This document shows positions 7,303 to 15,304 of a stretch of DNA of 15,304 nucleotides, piece after piece; position 1 is the first letter of the stretch; each line of letters starts with the position of its first letter. The position numbers and the translations under genes were made by a program. The stretch is from an uncultured Elusimicrobia bacterium (GTDB lineage: Bacteria; Elusimicrobiota; Elusimicrobia; Elusimicrobiales; Elusimicrobiaceae). A model generated the notes under the pieces. The model made no database searches and had not been told where the DNA came from. It saw only the letters and a program-made list of their open reading frames with translations. Where the stretch lies: positions 1 through 15,304 of the forward strand of contig CAMUXX010000008.1 of NCBI GenBank assembly GCA_947164805.1, written 5' to 3'.

Positions 7303-10119
7303 ATGAGCAAAAAAACAGATAGTAAAAATAAATACTCACATACGGTTTTGTTACCTAAAACCGAATTTCCTATGAGGGCAGGCCTTGCAAAAAAAGAACC
7401 TCAAACATTAGCCTTTTGGAAAGAAATTAAACTTTACCAAAAAATGCTTGATAAAACTTCCAAAAAAGAAAAATTCATTTTGGCCGACGGACCACCTTAT
7501 GCAAACGGCCGTATACATATGGGCCATGCCTTTAATAAAATTTTAAAAGATATTATTACAAAATCCCATACCATGATGGGTTATAACAGCCCTTATATTC
7601 CGGGTTGGGATTGCCACGGTTTACCCATTGAACAAGCCTTATTAAAGGAAATGAAACTGGATAAACGTGATGTCAAAGATATACCTGCCTTCAGAAAAAG
7701 CGCAAGAGAATTTGCACAAAATTTCGTAAATATTCAACGTGAAGGTTTTAAACGCCTTGGTGTTACCGCAGATTGGGATAATCCTTATCTTACCATGTCA
7801 AATGTGTATGAGGGCTTAACTGTTTCCGCCTTCTTTGATGCACTTGAAAAGGGCTATGTTTACAAAGGTAAAAAGGCAATTTATTGGTGCCCTAATTGTG
7901 AGACCGCCTTGGCAGATGCGGAAACTGAATATCACGATAAAACTTCCACATCAATTTATTTGCGTTTTAAATTAGTCAACCCATCTGAAAAATTAAAAAA
8001 ATTAGAAGATAAACCTACTTATCTCGCTGTATGGACAACAACCCCTTGGACAATACCTGCCAATCAGGCAGCAGCCGTCGCTAAAGATGAAGATTATCGT
8101 ATAATGTTAATGCCCGATGATACTTATTTAATTGCGGCAGAAAAATTGGCTGATAATTTCCTCAAAAAAATCAGCAAGGAGGCGACGACAGTTTTAACCG
8201 TTAAAGGGGAAGATTTAGTCGGCTTAAAATATTATCATCCCCTTACTAACCGGGAAAATCCTGTAATTTATACAGATTTCGTCACTATGGACACAGGTGT
8301 CGGTATTGTGCATATCGCTCCCGGCCATGGTGAAGACGATTTTAAGGCCGGCCTTGCTTGGAATTTGCCCTGCACTTGCCCTGTTGATGAAAAGGGTGTT
8401 TTTACCGAAGAAGCTTTTGAGTTTGCCGGTGAACATATTTTTAAGGCTAACCCCCGTATAATTGACTGCCTTGAAGAAATTGGGGCTTTACTTAAAAAGG
8501 AAGATATTACCCACTCCTATCCGCATTGTTGGAGATGTAAAAAGCCAATAATTTTCAGGTCTACCGAACAATGGTTTTTATCTGTTGATAAAGACGGTCT
8601 GCGCCAAAAACTTATTGAAGAGATCAAAAATACAAAATGGTATCCTCAAACAGGGGAGAGGCGTATAACCTCAATGGTGGAACTTCGCCCTGATTGGTGT
8701 TTGAGCCGCCAACGTTTCTGGGGTGTGCCGATAATGGTATTTTACTGCAAAGAATGCGGTAAAATGCAAGTACAGCCTGAAGTAATTAAAGCAATTAAAG
8801 AACGTGCTTTAAACGAGGGTAGCGATTTTTGGTTTGATAAATCTGCCGAGGAAATTTTACCCAAAGGTCATAAATGTTCCTGTGGTTGCAAGGAATTTGT
8901 AAAGGAAAAAGATATTTTGGATGTTTGGTTTGATTCCGGTGTATCCTGGAACGAAGTTTTGAAATATCGCGGCTTAGGTTATCCTGCACAAGTTTATTTG
9001 GAAGGTTCAGACCAGCATAGAGGTTGGTTTCAAACTTCTTTAATTGCCGGTACTGTTTTGGAAGGTAAAGCACCTTTTAACAATGCTATAACCCATGGTA
9101 TGATTTTGGACCAGCAAGGGAAGGCAATGCATAAATCAGCCGGAAACAGCATTGAACCCGACGAAATTATAAATAAATACGGTGCCGATATCTTGCGTAT
9201 GTGGGTAAGTTTTACCGATTATAGCGAAGATGTCAGGATTTCCCAAGAAATTTTGGCCGGCCCGATTGAAAGTTACCGTAAAATAAGGAATACTCTGCGT
9301 TATGCTTTGGGCAATTTGTACGATTTTAACCCTATGAAGCATACTGTCGTAGGTGCAAATTTAACGGAACTTGACAAATATATGATGTCCAGGCTTGATA
9401 ATTTAATTAAAGAAGTTCTTGAAGCCTATAAGAATTTTGAGTTTAGAAAGGCTATCCGTAAAATTACGGATTTCTGTATTTTGGATCTTTCTTCACTTAT
9501 GCTTGATGCTTCAAAAGACCGCCTTTATACTATCGGTGAGGAAGCACCCAGTAGGCGTTCAGCTCAAACTGTTTTGGCGGAAACTATACTTGCTTTAGTT
9601 AAACTTCTTGCCCCGGTTCTTTGTTTTACCGCAGAAGAAGTTTGGCAGGAACTTAGAAAATTGCCACTAGGTACTTACCTTGAAGAGAGTGTGTTTTTAA
9701 GTGATATGCCTTCAAAAGCAAGTTATATTTGCCCGGAAGATATTTTGAAACGTTGGGGAAAAATTACCGAAATACGCCCCCAAGTTTTAAAAGCCCTTGA
9801 AGAAGCCCGACAACAAAGTTTAATAGGTGCGCCGCTTGAAGCAAAGGTTATCTTTAATTCTTCCGAAGCCGAAACTAAAGAATTTTTAAAACAGACACTT
9901 TCAATTTGGCCGGAAGTTGCAATAGTTTCCCAGGTTGAAGTCTCTGAAGAAGAAACAAAAGAACCTTTGGAAATTAAAGTCGTACATGCTTTGGGTACAA
10001 AATGTGCGCGTTGCTGGCAATGGCATGAGGATATAGGCCAAAATCCGGAATATCCGGATTTATGCCCGCGTTGTACAAAAGTACTTGAAGAAAATAAAGT
10101 TACAGAGGCAGCAAAATAA
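7303..10119 (+). CDS. ileS: Isoleucyl-tRNA synthetase
   Basis: 938-residue class I synthetase charging tRNA-Ile in the cytoplasm; the length is normal for bacterial IleRS. It has the HIGH signature as HMGH (72-75, in ANGRIHMGHAF), the WDCHGLPIE block, an editing (CP1) domain with TTPWTIPANQA and GHGEDDF, the DVWFDSG block, and EGSDQHRGWFQ. The KMSKS loop is present as KAMHKS (607-612), a variant with an inserted-looking Ala and His for Ser. The C-terminal zinc finger is complete: Cys901, Cys904, Cys921 and Cys924. AAAGGGG about ten bases upstream supports the start. First gene of the unit; its stop overlaps the lspA start by one base (TAATG). Confidence 0.97.
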   Translation: MSKKTDSKNKYSHTVLLPKTEFPMRAGLAKKEPQTLAFWKEIKLYQKMLDKTSKKEKFILADGPPYANGRIHMGHAFNKILKDIITKSHTMMGYNSPYIPGWDCHGLPIEQALLKEMKLDKRDVKDIPAFRKSAREFAQNFVNIQREGFKRLGVTADWDNPYLTMSNVYEGLTVSAFFDALEKGYVYKGKKAIYWCPNCETALADAETEYHDKTSTSIYLRFKLVNPSEKLKKLEDKPTYLAVWTTTPWTIPANQAAAVAKDEDYRIMLMPDDTYLIAAEKLADNFLKKISKEATTVLTVKGEDLVGLKYYHPLTNRENPVIYTDFVTMDTGVGIVHIAPGHGEDDFKAGLAWNLPCTCPVDEKGVFTEEAFEFAGEHIFKANPRIIDCLEEIGALLKKEDITHSYPHCWRCKKPIIFRSTEQWFLSVDKDGLRQKLIEEIKNTKWYPQTGERRITSMVELRPDWCLSRQRFWGVPIMVFYCKECGKMQVQPEVIKAIKERALNEGSDFWFDKSAEEILPKGHKCSCGCKEFVKEKDILDVWFDSGVSWNEVLKYRGLGYPAQVYLEGSDQHRGWFQTSLIAGTVLEGKAPFNNAITHGMILDQQGKAMHKSAGNSIEPDEIINKYGADILRMWVSFTDYSEDVRISQEILAGPIESYRKIRNTLRYALGNLYDFNPMKHTVVGANLTELDKYMMSRLDNLIKEVLEAYKNFEFRKAIRKITDFCILDLSSLMLDASKDRLYTIGEEAPSRRSAQTVLAETILALVKLLAPVLCFTAEEVWQELRKLPLGTYLEESVFLSDMPSKASYICPEDILKRWGKITEIRPQVLKALEEARQQSLIGAPLEAKVIFNSSEAETKEFLKQTLSIWPEVAIVSQVEVSEEETKEPLEIKVVHALGTKCARCWQWHEDIGQNPEYPDLCPRCTKVLEENKVTEAAK

Positions 10120-10601
10120 TGGTTTGTGACTTCCTTTTGAAAAGTAAAAAATATAAGTTTGAAATTTTTGTTTTTGCAGCGGTTTTATTTTTGGACCGGG
10201 CAACCAAGATTTTAACACTTAAATATTTACTTTCAAAAGGGAGTATTGATATATTGCCTTTTTTTAGTTTGACTTATGTAGAAAATACCGGTTCTGCTTT
10301 TGGTTTATTTCAAAATGCAAATTTATTTTTACTTATAGTCAGTTCGTTTGTTTTATTTTTAATGATTAAGTGGCGTAAAGATATTTTGTGTTTGGGTAAT
10401 TGGGCGAAATATGGTTATTTAATGATTTTTGCAGGTGCTTTGGGTAATATTTATGATAGAATAGTTTTAGGCCATGTGATAGATTTTTTAGATTTCCATT
10501 TTTGGCCTGTTTTTAATATTGCCGACAGCGCTATATGTATAGGGGCAGCTTTTATTGCTTTTGATATTTTAAGAGCTAAAAAGAAGGAGATAAAAAAATG
10601 A
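10119..10601 (+). CDS. lspA: Lipoprotein signal peptidase (signal peptidase II)
   Basis: 160-residue integral inner-membrane aspartic protease that cleaves prolipoproteins before the lipidated Cys. Conserved blocks in order: DRATK (26-30), ENTGSAFGLF (55-64), GALGNIYDR (106-114), VIDF with catalytic Asp122, and FNIADS with catalytic Asp136. Four hydrophobic segments are evident (about 15-25, 66-83, 98-112, 134-150). The gap between the two catalytic Asp blocks is a few residues shorter than in E. coli. It is translationally coupled to ileS by TAATG, a widespread ileS-lspA neighbourhood, and overlaps the next gene by four bases (ATGA). Confidence 0.95.
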   Translation: MVCDFLLKSKKYKFEIFVFAAVLFLDRATKILTLKYLLSKGSIDILPFFSLTYVENTGSAFGLFQNANLFLLIVSSFVLFLMIKWRKDILCLGNWAKYGYLMIFAGALGNIYDRIVLGHVIDFLDFHFWPVFNIADSAICIGAAFIAFDILRAKKKEIKK

Positions 10602-11566
10602 AAAAATACTTGTATTTAATACTTCCGGTTATTTTGTTTTGTGCTTGCTTCGATAATGACACCTTATTCAAGAAGGCCTTGAATAAAGATAAACAAGGCA
10701 AACCCGAACAAGCATTACAAATTTATAGCCAAATTTTAAAAAAGGAACCCGATTTTTATTCCGCTTTGGTAAACCGTGCCACTTTATATGATAAATTGGG
10801 TGATACCCAAAAAGCCGAAGAAGATTATAAAAGAGCGTATGAAATTTATCCAAGAAGCGTTGAACTTCTTAATAATATGGGTTCATTTTATTTAAAGCAG
10901 GATAAAAACGGCTTGGCTATTTATTATTTAACCAAGGCACTTGATTTGCAGGAGGACTATTTTTCCGCTTTAATCAATAGGGCGGCTGCTTATCAGAAGA
11001 TAGGCAATTATCCCGCTGCTTATAAAGATTTAAAATATGCTATGGATTTGCAACCTAATAATTATGTTGCGCTTTTAAACCATGCAATATTTCAGTATGA
11101 AACAGGGCGTTATGCCAGTGCTGCACAAGAGTTTACTGATTTAATTTATAAAAATCCTAAAGATCCAAAAAATTATTACAGGCGCGCTATGGCAGAGCGT
11201 AAGCTGGGCCAATATGCAAATGCTTTGGAGGATTGTTCCGCTGCAATGTCTTTGCAAAAAGATTATGTGGTAGCAATTTTTTGCCGCGCAGAGATGTTGT
11301 ATGCTAAAGGTGAATATGAAGCCGCTTTGGCGGACTTAAATACCTTAAAATCAATTAACAATAAATACGTTGCCGCATATGATTTTGCAGGAGACATATT
11401 ATCCTTAGATGATCCTGCAAATGCAGTGCAAAATTATAAAGTTGCTGCCCAGCTTGATCCCAAAAATATAAAGAAATATAAGTCAAAAATAAGTGCTTTA
11501 AAAACAAACAGTGGGCGTAAATATATTGCTACTAGGCGTTTTTCACTGATTGATAGGGGGATATAA
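10598..11566 (+). CDS. TPR-repeat protein, predicted lipoprotein
   Basis: 322 residues. The N-terminus has a Lys pair, a hydrophobic core and LFCAC, so Cys17 could be a lipidated residue; Phe at -3 is less usual, which lowers certainty. From about residue 20 to 290 the sequence follows a near-perfect 34-residue period, giving about eight tetratricopeptide repeats with the usual W/L-G-Y-A-F-A-P spacing (for example NRATLYDKLGDTQKAEEDY, then NRAAAYQKIGNYPAAYKDL). The tail is short and basic. TPR superhelices are protein-binding scaffolds; no enzyme domain is present. AAGGAG eight bases before the ATG supports the start. It sits right after lspA, the enzyme that would process it, and overlaps the P-type ATPase start by one base (TAATG). 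Role unknown. Confidence 0.85.
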   Translation: MKKYLYLILPVILFCACFDNDTLFKKALNKDKQGKPEQALQIYSQILKKEPDFYSALVNRATLYDKLGDTQKAEEDYKRAYEIYPRSVELLNNMGSFYLKQDKNGLAIYYLTKALDLQEDYFSALINRAAAYQKIGNYPAAYKDLKYAMDLQPNNYVALLNHAIFQYETGRYASAAQEFTDLIYKNPKDPKNYYRRAMAERKLGQYANALEDCSAAMSLQKDYVVAIFCRAEMLYAKGEYEAALADLNTLKSINNKYVAAYDFAGDILSLDDPANAVQNYKVAAQLDPKNIKKYKSKISALKTNSGRKYIATRRFSLIDRGI

Positions 11567-13494
11567 TGTCACAAGAAAAAGTCGCTCACAAGTTAACTTA
11601 TTATATATCCGATACATATAGGTCCAGAGGTTTTTTCTGTGTTGTTTTTCTGATTTTAACTGTAATAACCCAACTATTTAGTTTCTCACAAAACATGGGT
11701 TTACTTTTTGCCTTGCTTGTTTATTTTTGGGGCGGTGGTTTATTTATTGTCGGTGCTATCAAAGAATTTTTTAAGTTATATATAGGTTTCAATGCTCTTT
11801 TATCTTTGTGGGGATTTTTTGTATTATGGTTTGGAATCTCAGGTGTTTTGCAAGAGGGTAACACCAGTAATAATTGGGCTTTTGTAGACCTTGCATTTAC
11901 TTTGATGCTTGCAAATTTTATAAAAGCAAAAGATGTAGGATACCTTAAAAATTCTTTCAAATTTATGGAAAGTTTGGATAATTTTATTTCCCCTTCTTGT
12001 ATATTGGTACTAGGTGAAGGGGTATATAAAAAAGTTTTTTGTGAAGAAATAAAGATTGGGGATACTATACTTTTAAAAAACTCACACCGTCTTGCTTTTG
12101 ATGGAAGAATTGTTAAAGGTTCAACTTTGTTTGATGAAAATTTGTTGACAGGAAATATTACTTTAGCTTCTAAGCAAGCAGGCGATAAAGTTTTGGCTGG
12201 ATCGATAAATAAAGGTAAGGATGTAGAAATACAAGTGTTAAGTTCTAAAAAGACATCTCATATAGCCAGGGTTTTGGATGCTGTTAAACAAAGTGAAAAT
12301 AGAAAGCTTATCAGGGTAAGTAATTTGGAAAAAACTGCCCTTGTATTTCTTATAAGTACAGTTTTAATAGCTGCTTTTCTCACTTATCTTTCCTTGTATA
12401 AATACTCTGGCAATAATTATTATTTTTATGTCTTATCTAATATTTGTTTGTTTATGATGATTGTTTCACCGGTATCTTATATGTTTTCCATAATTTTGCC
12501 TTGGTATTATTTATCTAAAATAACTTGTAAAGGTAAAATTAAGATAAACGATATAACAGTTTTAGAAAGAGCAAATAATTCAAGCAAAGTATTTATAGAT
12601 AAAACAGGTACATTGACTACAGGGCATCTGCAAGTAGCGGAGATTGTCCCCGCAAAAGATGTAACAGAAGAAACTTTAATGAAGGCAGCCTTAAGTACTC
12701 AACAAAATGCGCAAAATATATTTGCTTTTGCCTTAAAAGAGTGGGGTATCAAAAATAAAATGACACCTCTTAGAATTTCCTCTTTAGAATTACACCCAAG
12801 TTACGGTGCTTTGGTAAGAAGCGGGGAGGATACTTATCTTGCCGGCAGGCGTACTTGGCTTGAGAGTAAAGGAATAACAGTCCCCATGCCCGAAGAAGAA
12901 GTAAAAAAAACAGTATTTTACGTAGCTAAAAATAATACATTTCTAGGATGTATATATTTTACTGACCGTTTGCGTGCAAATGCCGCTTCTACCGTTAAGT
13001 ATTTATTAGGATTAAATAAGAGAGTTTGTTTGCTGTCCGGAGATAATACACTGGCAATTTCTGCAGCGGCAAAAAGGGCCGGTATCAAGGAGTATTTCGG
13101 CAATATGTATCCTACGGATAAATCAGCAAAAATTAATGCAGATCAAAATCTTGGGGAATCTATTACAATGATCGGCGATGGTTTTAATGATATTTTGGCT
13201 CTTTTGCAAGCAGATGCATCTTTGGCTTTTGTGCCTACAAATAATTTGTTTACCAGTTGGGTTGATGTTATCATAAAGGGTAAGGATTTTACTTTGGTTA
13301 AACATATTTTTGAATTATATAACAAAGGTTGGTTTGCTGTACGCTTGAATTTGTTTTTAAGCATTTTGCTGGCTTTATTTTGTTATGTTTTAGTTCTTAA
13401 TAATTCAATTGATATTTGTTTAATTATTTTGGGTTTTCTTGCTTTAAATATTTTCTTAATATTTTTAAATTCTTTGAGGTTAAAATATGAATAA
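11566..13494 (+). CDS. Divergent P-type ATPase related to the P1B heavy-metal group, possibly a pseudo-transporter
   Basis: 642-residue membrane protein. About four N-terminal helices (20-120), an actuator domain (about 130-250), two helices (258-278 and 286-315), a phosphorylation and nucleotide domain (about 320-575), and two C-terminal helices (about 580-638). Retained: the phosphorylated Asp345 in DKTGT, SGDN in place of TGD, PTDK, and the hinge GDGFND (Asp538, Asp542). Changed: the actuator TGE loop reads TGNI (195-198), with Asn197 where the dephosphorylation Glu belongs. The intramembrane CPC motif reads SPVS (301-304). The nucleotide-binding His-Pro pair appears as Asn384-Ile385. No N-terminal metal-binding domain is present. 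The gene is intact, with normal overlaps on both sides, so it is maintained rather than decayed. It could be a pump with altered chemistry or a non-transporting regulator. Confidence 0.85.
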   Translation: MSQEKVAHKLTYYISDTYRSRGFFCVVFLILTVITQLFSFSQNMGLLFALLVYFWGGGLFIVGAIKEFFKLYIGFNALLSLWGFFVLWFGISGVLQEGNTSNNWAFVDLAFTLMLANFIKAKDVGYLKNSFKFMESLDNFISPSCILVLGEGVYKKVFCEEIKIGDTILLKNSHRLAFDGRIVKGSTLFDENLLTGNITLASKQAGDKVLAGSINKGKDVEIQVLSSKKTSHIARVLDAVKQSENRKLIRVSNLEKTALVFLISTVLIAAFLTYLSLYKYSGNNYYFYVLSNICLFMMIVSPVSYMFSIILPWYYLSKITCKGKIKINDITVLERANNSSKVFIDKTGTLTTGHLQVAEIVPAKDVTEETLMKAALSTQQNAQNIFAFALKEWGIKNKMTPLRISSLELHPSYGALVRSGEDTYLAGRRTWLESKGITVPMPEEEVKKTVFYVAKNNTFLGCIYFTDRLRANAASTVKYLLGLNKRVCLLSGDNTLAISAAAKRAGIKEYFGNMYPTDKSAKINADQNLGESITMIGDGFNDILALLQADASLAFVPTNNLFTSWVDVIIKGKDFTLVKHIFELYNKGWFAVRLNLFLSILLALFCYVLVLNNSIDICLIILGFLALNIFLIFLNSLRLKYE

Positions 13495-13897
13495 AGATCT
13501 TGATTTCGGTTATACTAAAACACATGCCAGGCGTGGTGCGGACATAAAACTTCCCGATATTCAATGTTGGGAAAATCAATATAAAAGAGATTATTTGATA
13601 CGTATCTCTTTACCGGAATTTACTTCTGTGTGTCCTAAAACAGGGTTGCCTGATTTTGCTACAATAACCATTGAATATATTCCAAACAAATTATGTTTGG
13701 AACTTAAATCGTTAAAATATTATTTGCTTGAATATAGGGATATGGGTATTTTTATGGAAAATACTGCAAATAAAATTTTAGATGATATAGTTAAGGCAGC
13801 ATGCCCAAAATGTGCCAGGGTAATTGCAGATTATACACCTCGCGGCGGTTTAAAATCAGAAATTATTACTGAGTACGGTAAATGGAAAGATAAATGA
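13487..13897 (+). CDS. queF: NADPH-dependent 7-cyano-7-deazaguanine reductase (preQ0 reductase), type I
   Basis: 136 residues, the short (type I) form. It reduces preQ0 to preQ1 in queuosine biosynthesis for tRNA. Catalytic Cys49 and Asp56 are in SVCPKTGLPDFATI, and the QueF signature is present as ELKSLKYYLLEYR (72-84), followed by TPRGG. The position normally His in the FHE element is Met90 (FME); Glu91 is kept. That His contributes to the active site in studied QueFs, so activity may be altered. The start has GAGG seven bases upstream inside the ATPase gene, overlapping it by eight bases. It overlaps the next gene by four bases. No other queuosine gene is in the window. Confidence 0.92.
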   Translation: MNKDLDFGYTKTHARRGADIKLPDIQCWENQYKRDYLIRISLPEFTSVCPKTGLPDFATITIEYIPNKLCLELKSLKYYLLEYRDMGIFMENTANKILDDIVKAACPKCARVIADYTPRGGLKSEIITEYGKWKDK

Positions 13898-14613
13898 AAC
13901 ACCATAATATAATTGCACTTTGTTTGGGGATTTTTGCAGCGGCTTTGCTTTGGCAATACTATTTATGGCCTAAGTATCAGATTAGGAGAGAATCTCCTGA
14001 AATTATTAAGTCTATTGAAGAATCTGCCCAAAAGGAATTGGAAGAATCTATAGATTCCAAAGAGCCGGGGGAAATTTTGTTTGTAGGAGAAAATGATATG
14101 AAGGAACTTTCCAGCCCTCCAAGCAGAGAAGAAGATTTTATATTTTATAGCCAGGCTAATAAACCAAAAGATTTGTTTGAGCAAATGGCACAAGATGATA
14201 CAAGAAAACGCAATTCCATCAGTGTTGAAGATAGTGATTTTGTGGTAAATCCTTCGGCTATGCAGCAAGAAGAAAACACGCCTTATTTGGATGAAGAATC
14301 CCGTATAACCATGATTCAAATCCCGGCAGATTTTCTGGTTATAAAAGATGATATATCTTATAAGAATTTTTTAAAAAATAATGAAGGTTTATATCCTAAA
14401 GTAAATTTCAAGCAAGAAGAATTAGTAATTGTGGTTTCAGCGAGCAGATTCCCAGATAATTTTTTTGAAATAGTAAAGACAGAGGAAACTAATGGCGAAA
14501 TCAATGTTCTTTATCGCGTAAACCTAATGACAAAAAATAAAGAAAAAGAACAGAGAAATTACAAAGTAATTAAAAATACAAGTTTACCGGTAAATTTTAT
14601 TCAGGTAAAATAA
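13894..14613 (+). CDS. Membrane-anchored protein with PrcB_C-like C-terminal domain
   Basis: 239 residues. A single N-terminal membrane helix (about 5-21) is followed by a long acidic, Glu/Asp/Ser-rich and probably disordered region (about 33-140). A small beta-rich C-terminal domain (about 148-239) has DFLVIKDDISYKNFL, then NFKQEELVIVVSASRFPDNF and the alternating strands INVLYRVNLM. This resembles the C-terminal domain of the protease-complex inhibitor PrcB, where an xDFxxEMVIVV strand is followed by a Gly-Tyr-Arg-like turn; here the turn residues are not conserved. The match is by eye and weak. It overlaps queF by ATGA and is the last gene of the coupled unit. The topology suggests the domain faces the periplasm. 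Confidence 0.7.
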   Translation: MKHHNIIALCLGIFAAALLWQYYLWPKYQIRRESPEIIKSIEESAQKELEESIDSKEPGEILFVGENDMKELSSPPSREEDFIFYSQANKPKDLFEQMAQDDTRKRNSISVEDSDFVVNPSAMQQEENTPYLDEESRITMIQIPADFLVIKDDISYKNFLKNNEGLYPKVNFKQEELVIVVSASRFPDNFFEIVKTEETNGEINVLYRVNLMTKNKEKEQRNYKVIKNTSLPVNFIQVK

Positions 14614-14665
14614 ATAAAAAAATTTGCTAATATATAAGTAGAGGTTGTAAATAAACTTAATTATT

Positions 14666-14673
14666 AAAAGGAG
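14666..14673 (+). promoter_or_regulatory. Strong ribosome binding site of the last gene
   Basis: AAAAGGAG ends six bases before the ATG at 14680. The 66 bases separating this gene from the preceding one are AT-rich. A TATAAG (14633-14638) is -10-like but has no convincing -35, and no terminator hairpin is visible, so read-through from the upstream unit is likely. Confidence 0.6.
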
Positions 14674-14679
14674 TAAGTT

Positions 14680-15304
14680 ATGAAACAATTCTTATTTTTA
14701 GTGGTGCTTGGAGTGGTTATTTATTTTGTTCTTTGGGGGGGTACAACCAACGTTTTGCACAGGGCTGATATAAATCCCAAAAAAATAATTTCTAATATTG
14801 CAGCCGGTATAGATGAAAATATGATTCCGGAAGTTGACCCTGTACGTACCGGGTTTAGGTTTGCCGATTCAAGATCTTATAAACGTATAAAAGATAATGT
14901 TTTTATGATGTATGATTCGGATCTTTGTTCTTCTTTTGTTGATTTAGTTTATTCCAGTGGATATAAAGAATCAGAACCTATTGTAAAAGAATATTTTTCA
15001 ATGTTCATGGTTCCTGAAGATATTAATAAAGTGTTAAAGATTTTAGGCCGCTATAAAGATAAACAAACATTTAACATACTTTTAGCAGCATACAAAGATG
15101 AAAATGTAGTTGAAAAATTACCTTTTTTAAAAGCTTTAACGGTTTATCATACACCGGAAGTCGCTAAAATTATAAAAGAAGCAACTCTTAATGAAGAAGA
15201 CTTAGTGTTAGCGGAAGAGGCTCAGAAACTGGAATCAGAATTTGCTAATGAAAAATGGTTTAAAGAAGGATTGAAAGACGTTCCAAATAACAGTGACGGT
15301 TTTG
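14680..15304 (+). CDS. Anchored helical (HEAT-like) protein, N-terminal part only
   Basis: The ATG at 14680 with an AAGGAG site opens a frame with no stop before the window ends; 208 residues are visible. A membrane helix or signal peptide covers about residues 3-20 (FLFLVVLGVVIYFVLW), followed by Gly-Gly. The rest is soluble and mostly helical. Repeating units such as VPEDINKVLKILGRYKDKQ then FNILLAAYKDENVVEKLPFLKAL look like HEAT-type helix pairs, though the period is loose. A G7 run encodes Trp-Gly-Gly at codons 19-21. I do not recognise the family. It follows the other anchored protein in the same direction and shares its layout of anchor plus soluble region. Confidence 0.75.
   Translation, partial: MKQFLFLVVLGVVIYFVLWGGTTNVLHRADINPKKIISNIAAGIDENMIPEVDPVRTGFRFADSRSYKRIKDNVFMMYDSDLCSSFVDLVYSSGYKESEPIVKEYFSMFMVPEDINKVLKILGRYKDKQTFNILLAAYKDENVVEKLPFLKALTVYHTPEVAKIIKEATLNEEDLVLAEEAQKLESEFANEKWFKEGLKDVPNNSDGF
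14735..14741 (+). repeat. G7 homopolymer near the start of a gene
   Basis: Seven consecutive G just after the membrane segment of the last gene (codons 19-21). The current length keeps the frame open. Gain or loss of one G would abolish the product after about 20 residues. Confidence 0.7.

Overview
This is an AT-rich, gene-dense bacterial window. A TolC-type outer-membrane protein and a MacA-type periplasmic adaptor point to a diderm (Gram-negative) cell. The LemA/HtpX pair, a type-I QueF and short overlapping gene joints do not fix a phylum. A low-GC Elusimicrobiota-like or similar gut or host-associated diderm is a guess only. I see no rRNA, tRNA, CRISPR array, insertion sequence or phage module.

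Layout. (1) Positions 1-1124 (+) hold the 3' part of an unrecognised protein gene whose start lies outside the window. It stops directly after a run of eight G, and an open frame continues for another 113 residues one frame over. This looks like a frameshifted or phase-variable single gene. (2) Positions 1152-5561 (-) form a four-gene efflux operon, tolC-like > macA-like > macB-type ATPase > macB-type permease, with joints of -4 to +18 bases. (3) Positions 5644-7184 (-) hold lemA followed by an htpX-type M48 membrane metalloprotease. (4) Positions 7185-7302 are a divergent promoter region with a recognisable sigma70-like promoter for lemA and a -10 box for ileS. (5) Positions 7303-14613 (+) form a tightly overlapping six-gene unit: ileS, lspA, a TPR lipoprotein, a divergent P-type ATPase, queF, and a membrane-anchored protein with a PrcB_C-like C-terminus. 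(6) Positions 14680-15304 (+) hold the 5' part of an anchored helical-repeat-like protein that runs off the window, with a run of seven G near its start.

How the genes may work together. The efflux operon encodes a complete tripartite pump: inner-membrane ABC module, adaptor and outer-membrane duct. lemA-htpX is a common envelope quality-control pair. The large + strand unit mixes translation (IleRS, tRNA queuosine synthesis through QueF) with envelope biogenesis (signal peptidase II and, immediately after it, a predicted lipoprotein substrate). The most unusual member is the P-type ATPase. It keeps the phosphorylated Asp and the hinge motif but has lost the TGE glutamate, the CPC metal-binding motif and the HP nucleotide-binding pair, so its transport activity is doubtful. 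The neighbouring QueF also lacks a normally conserved active-site His.
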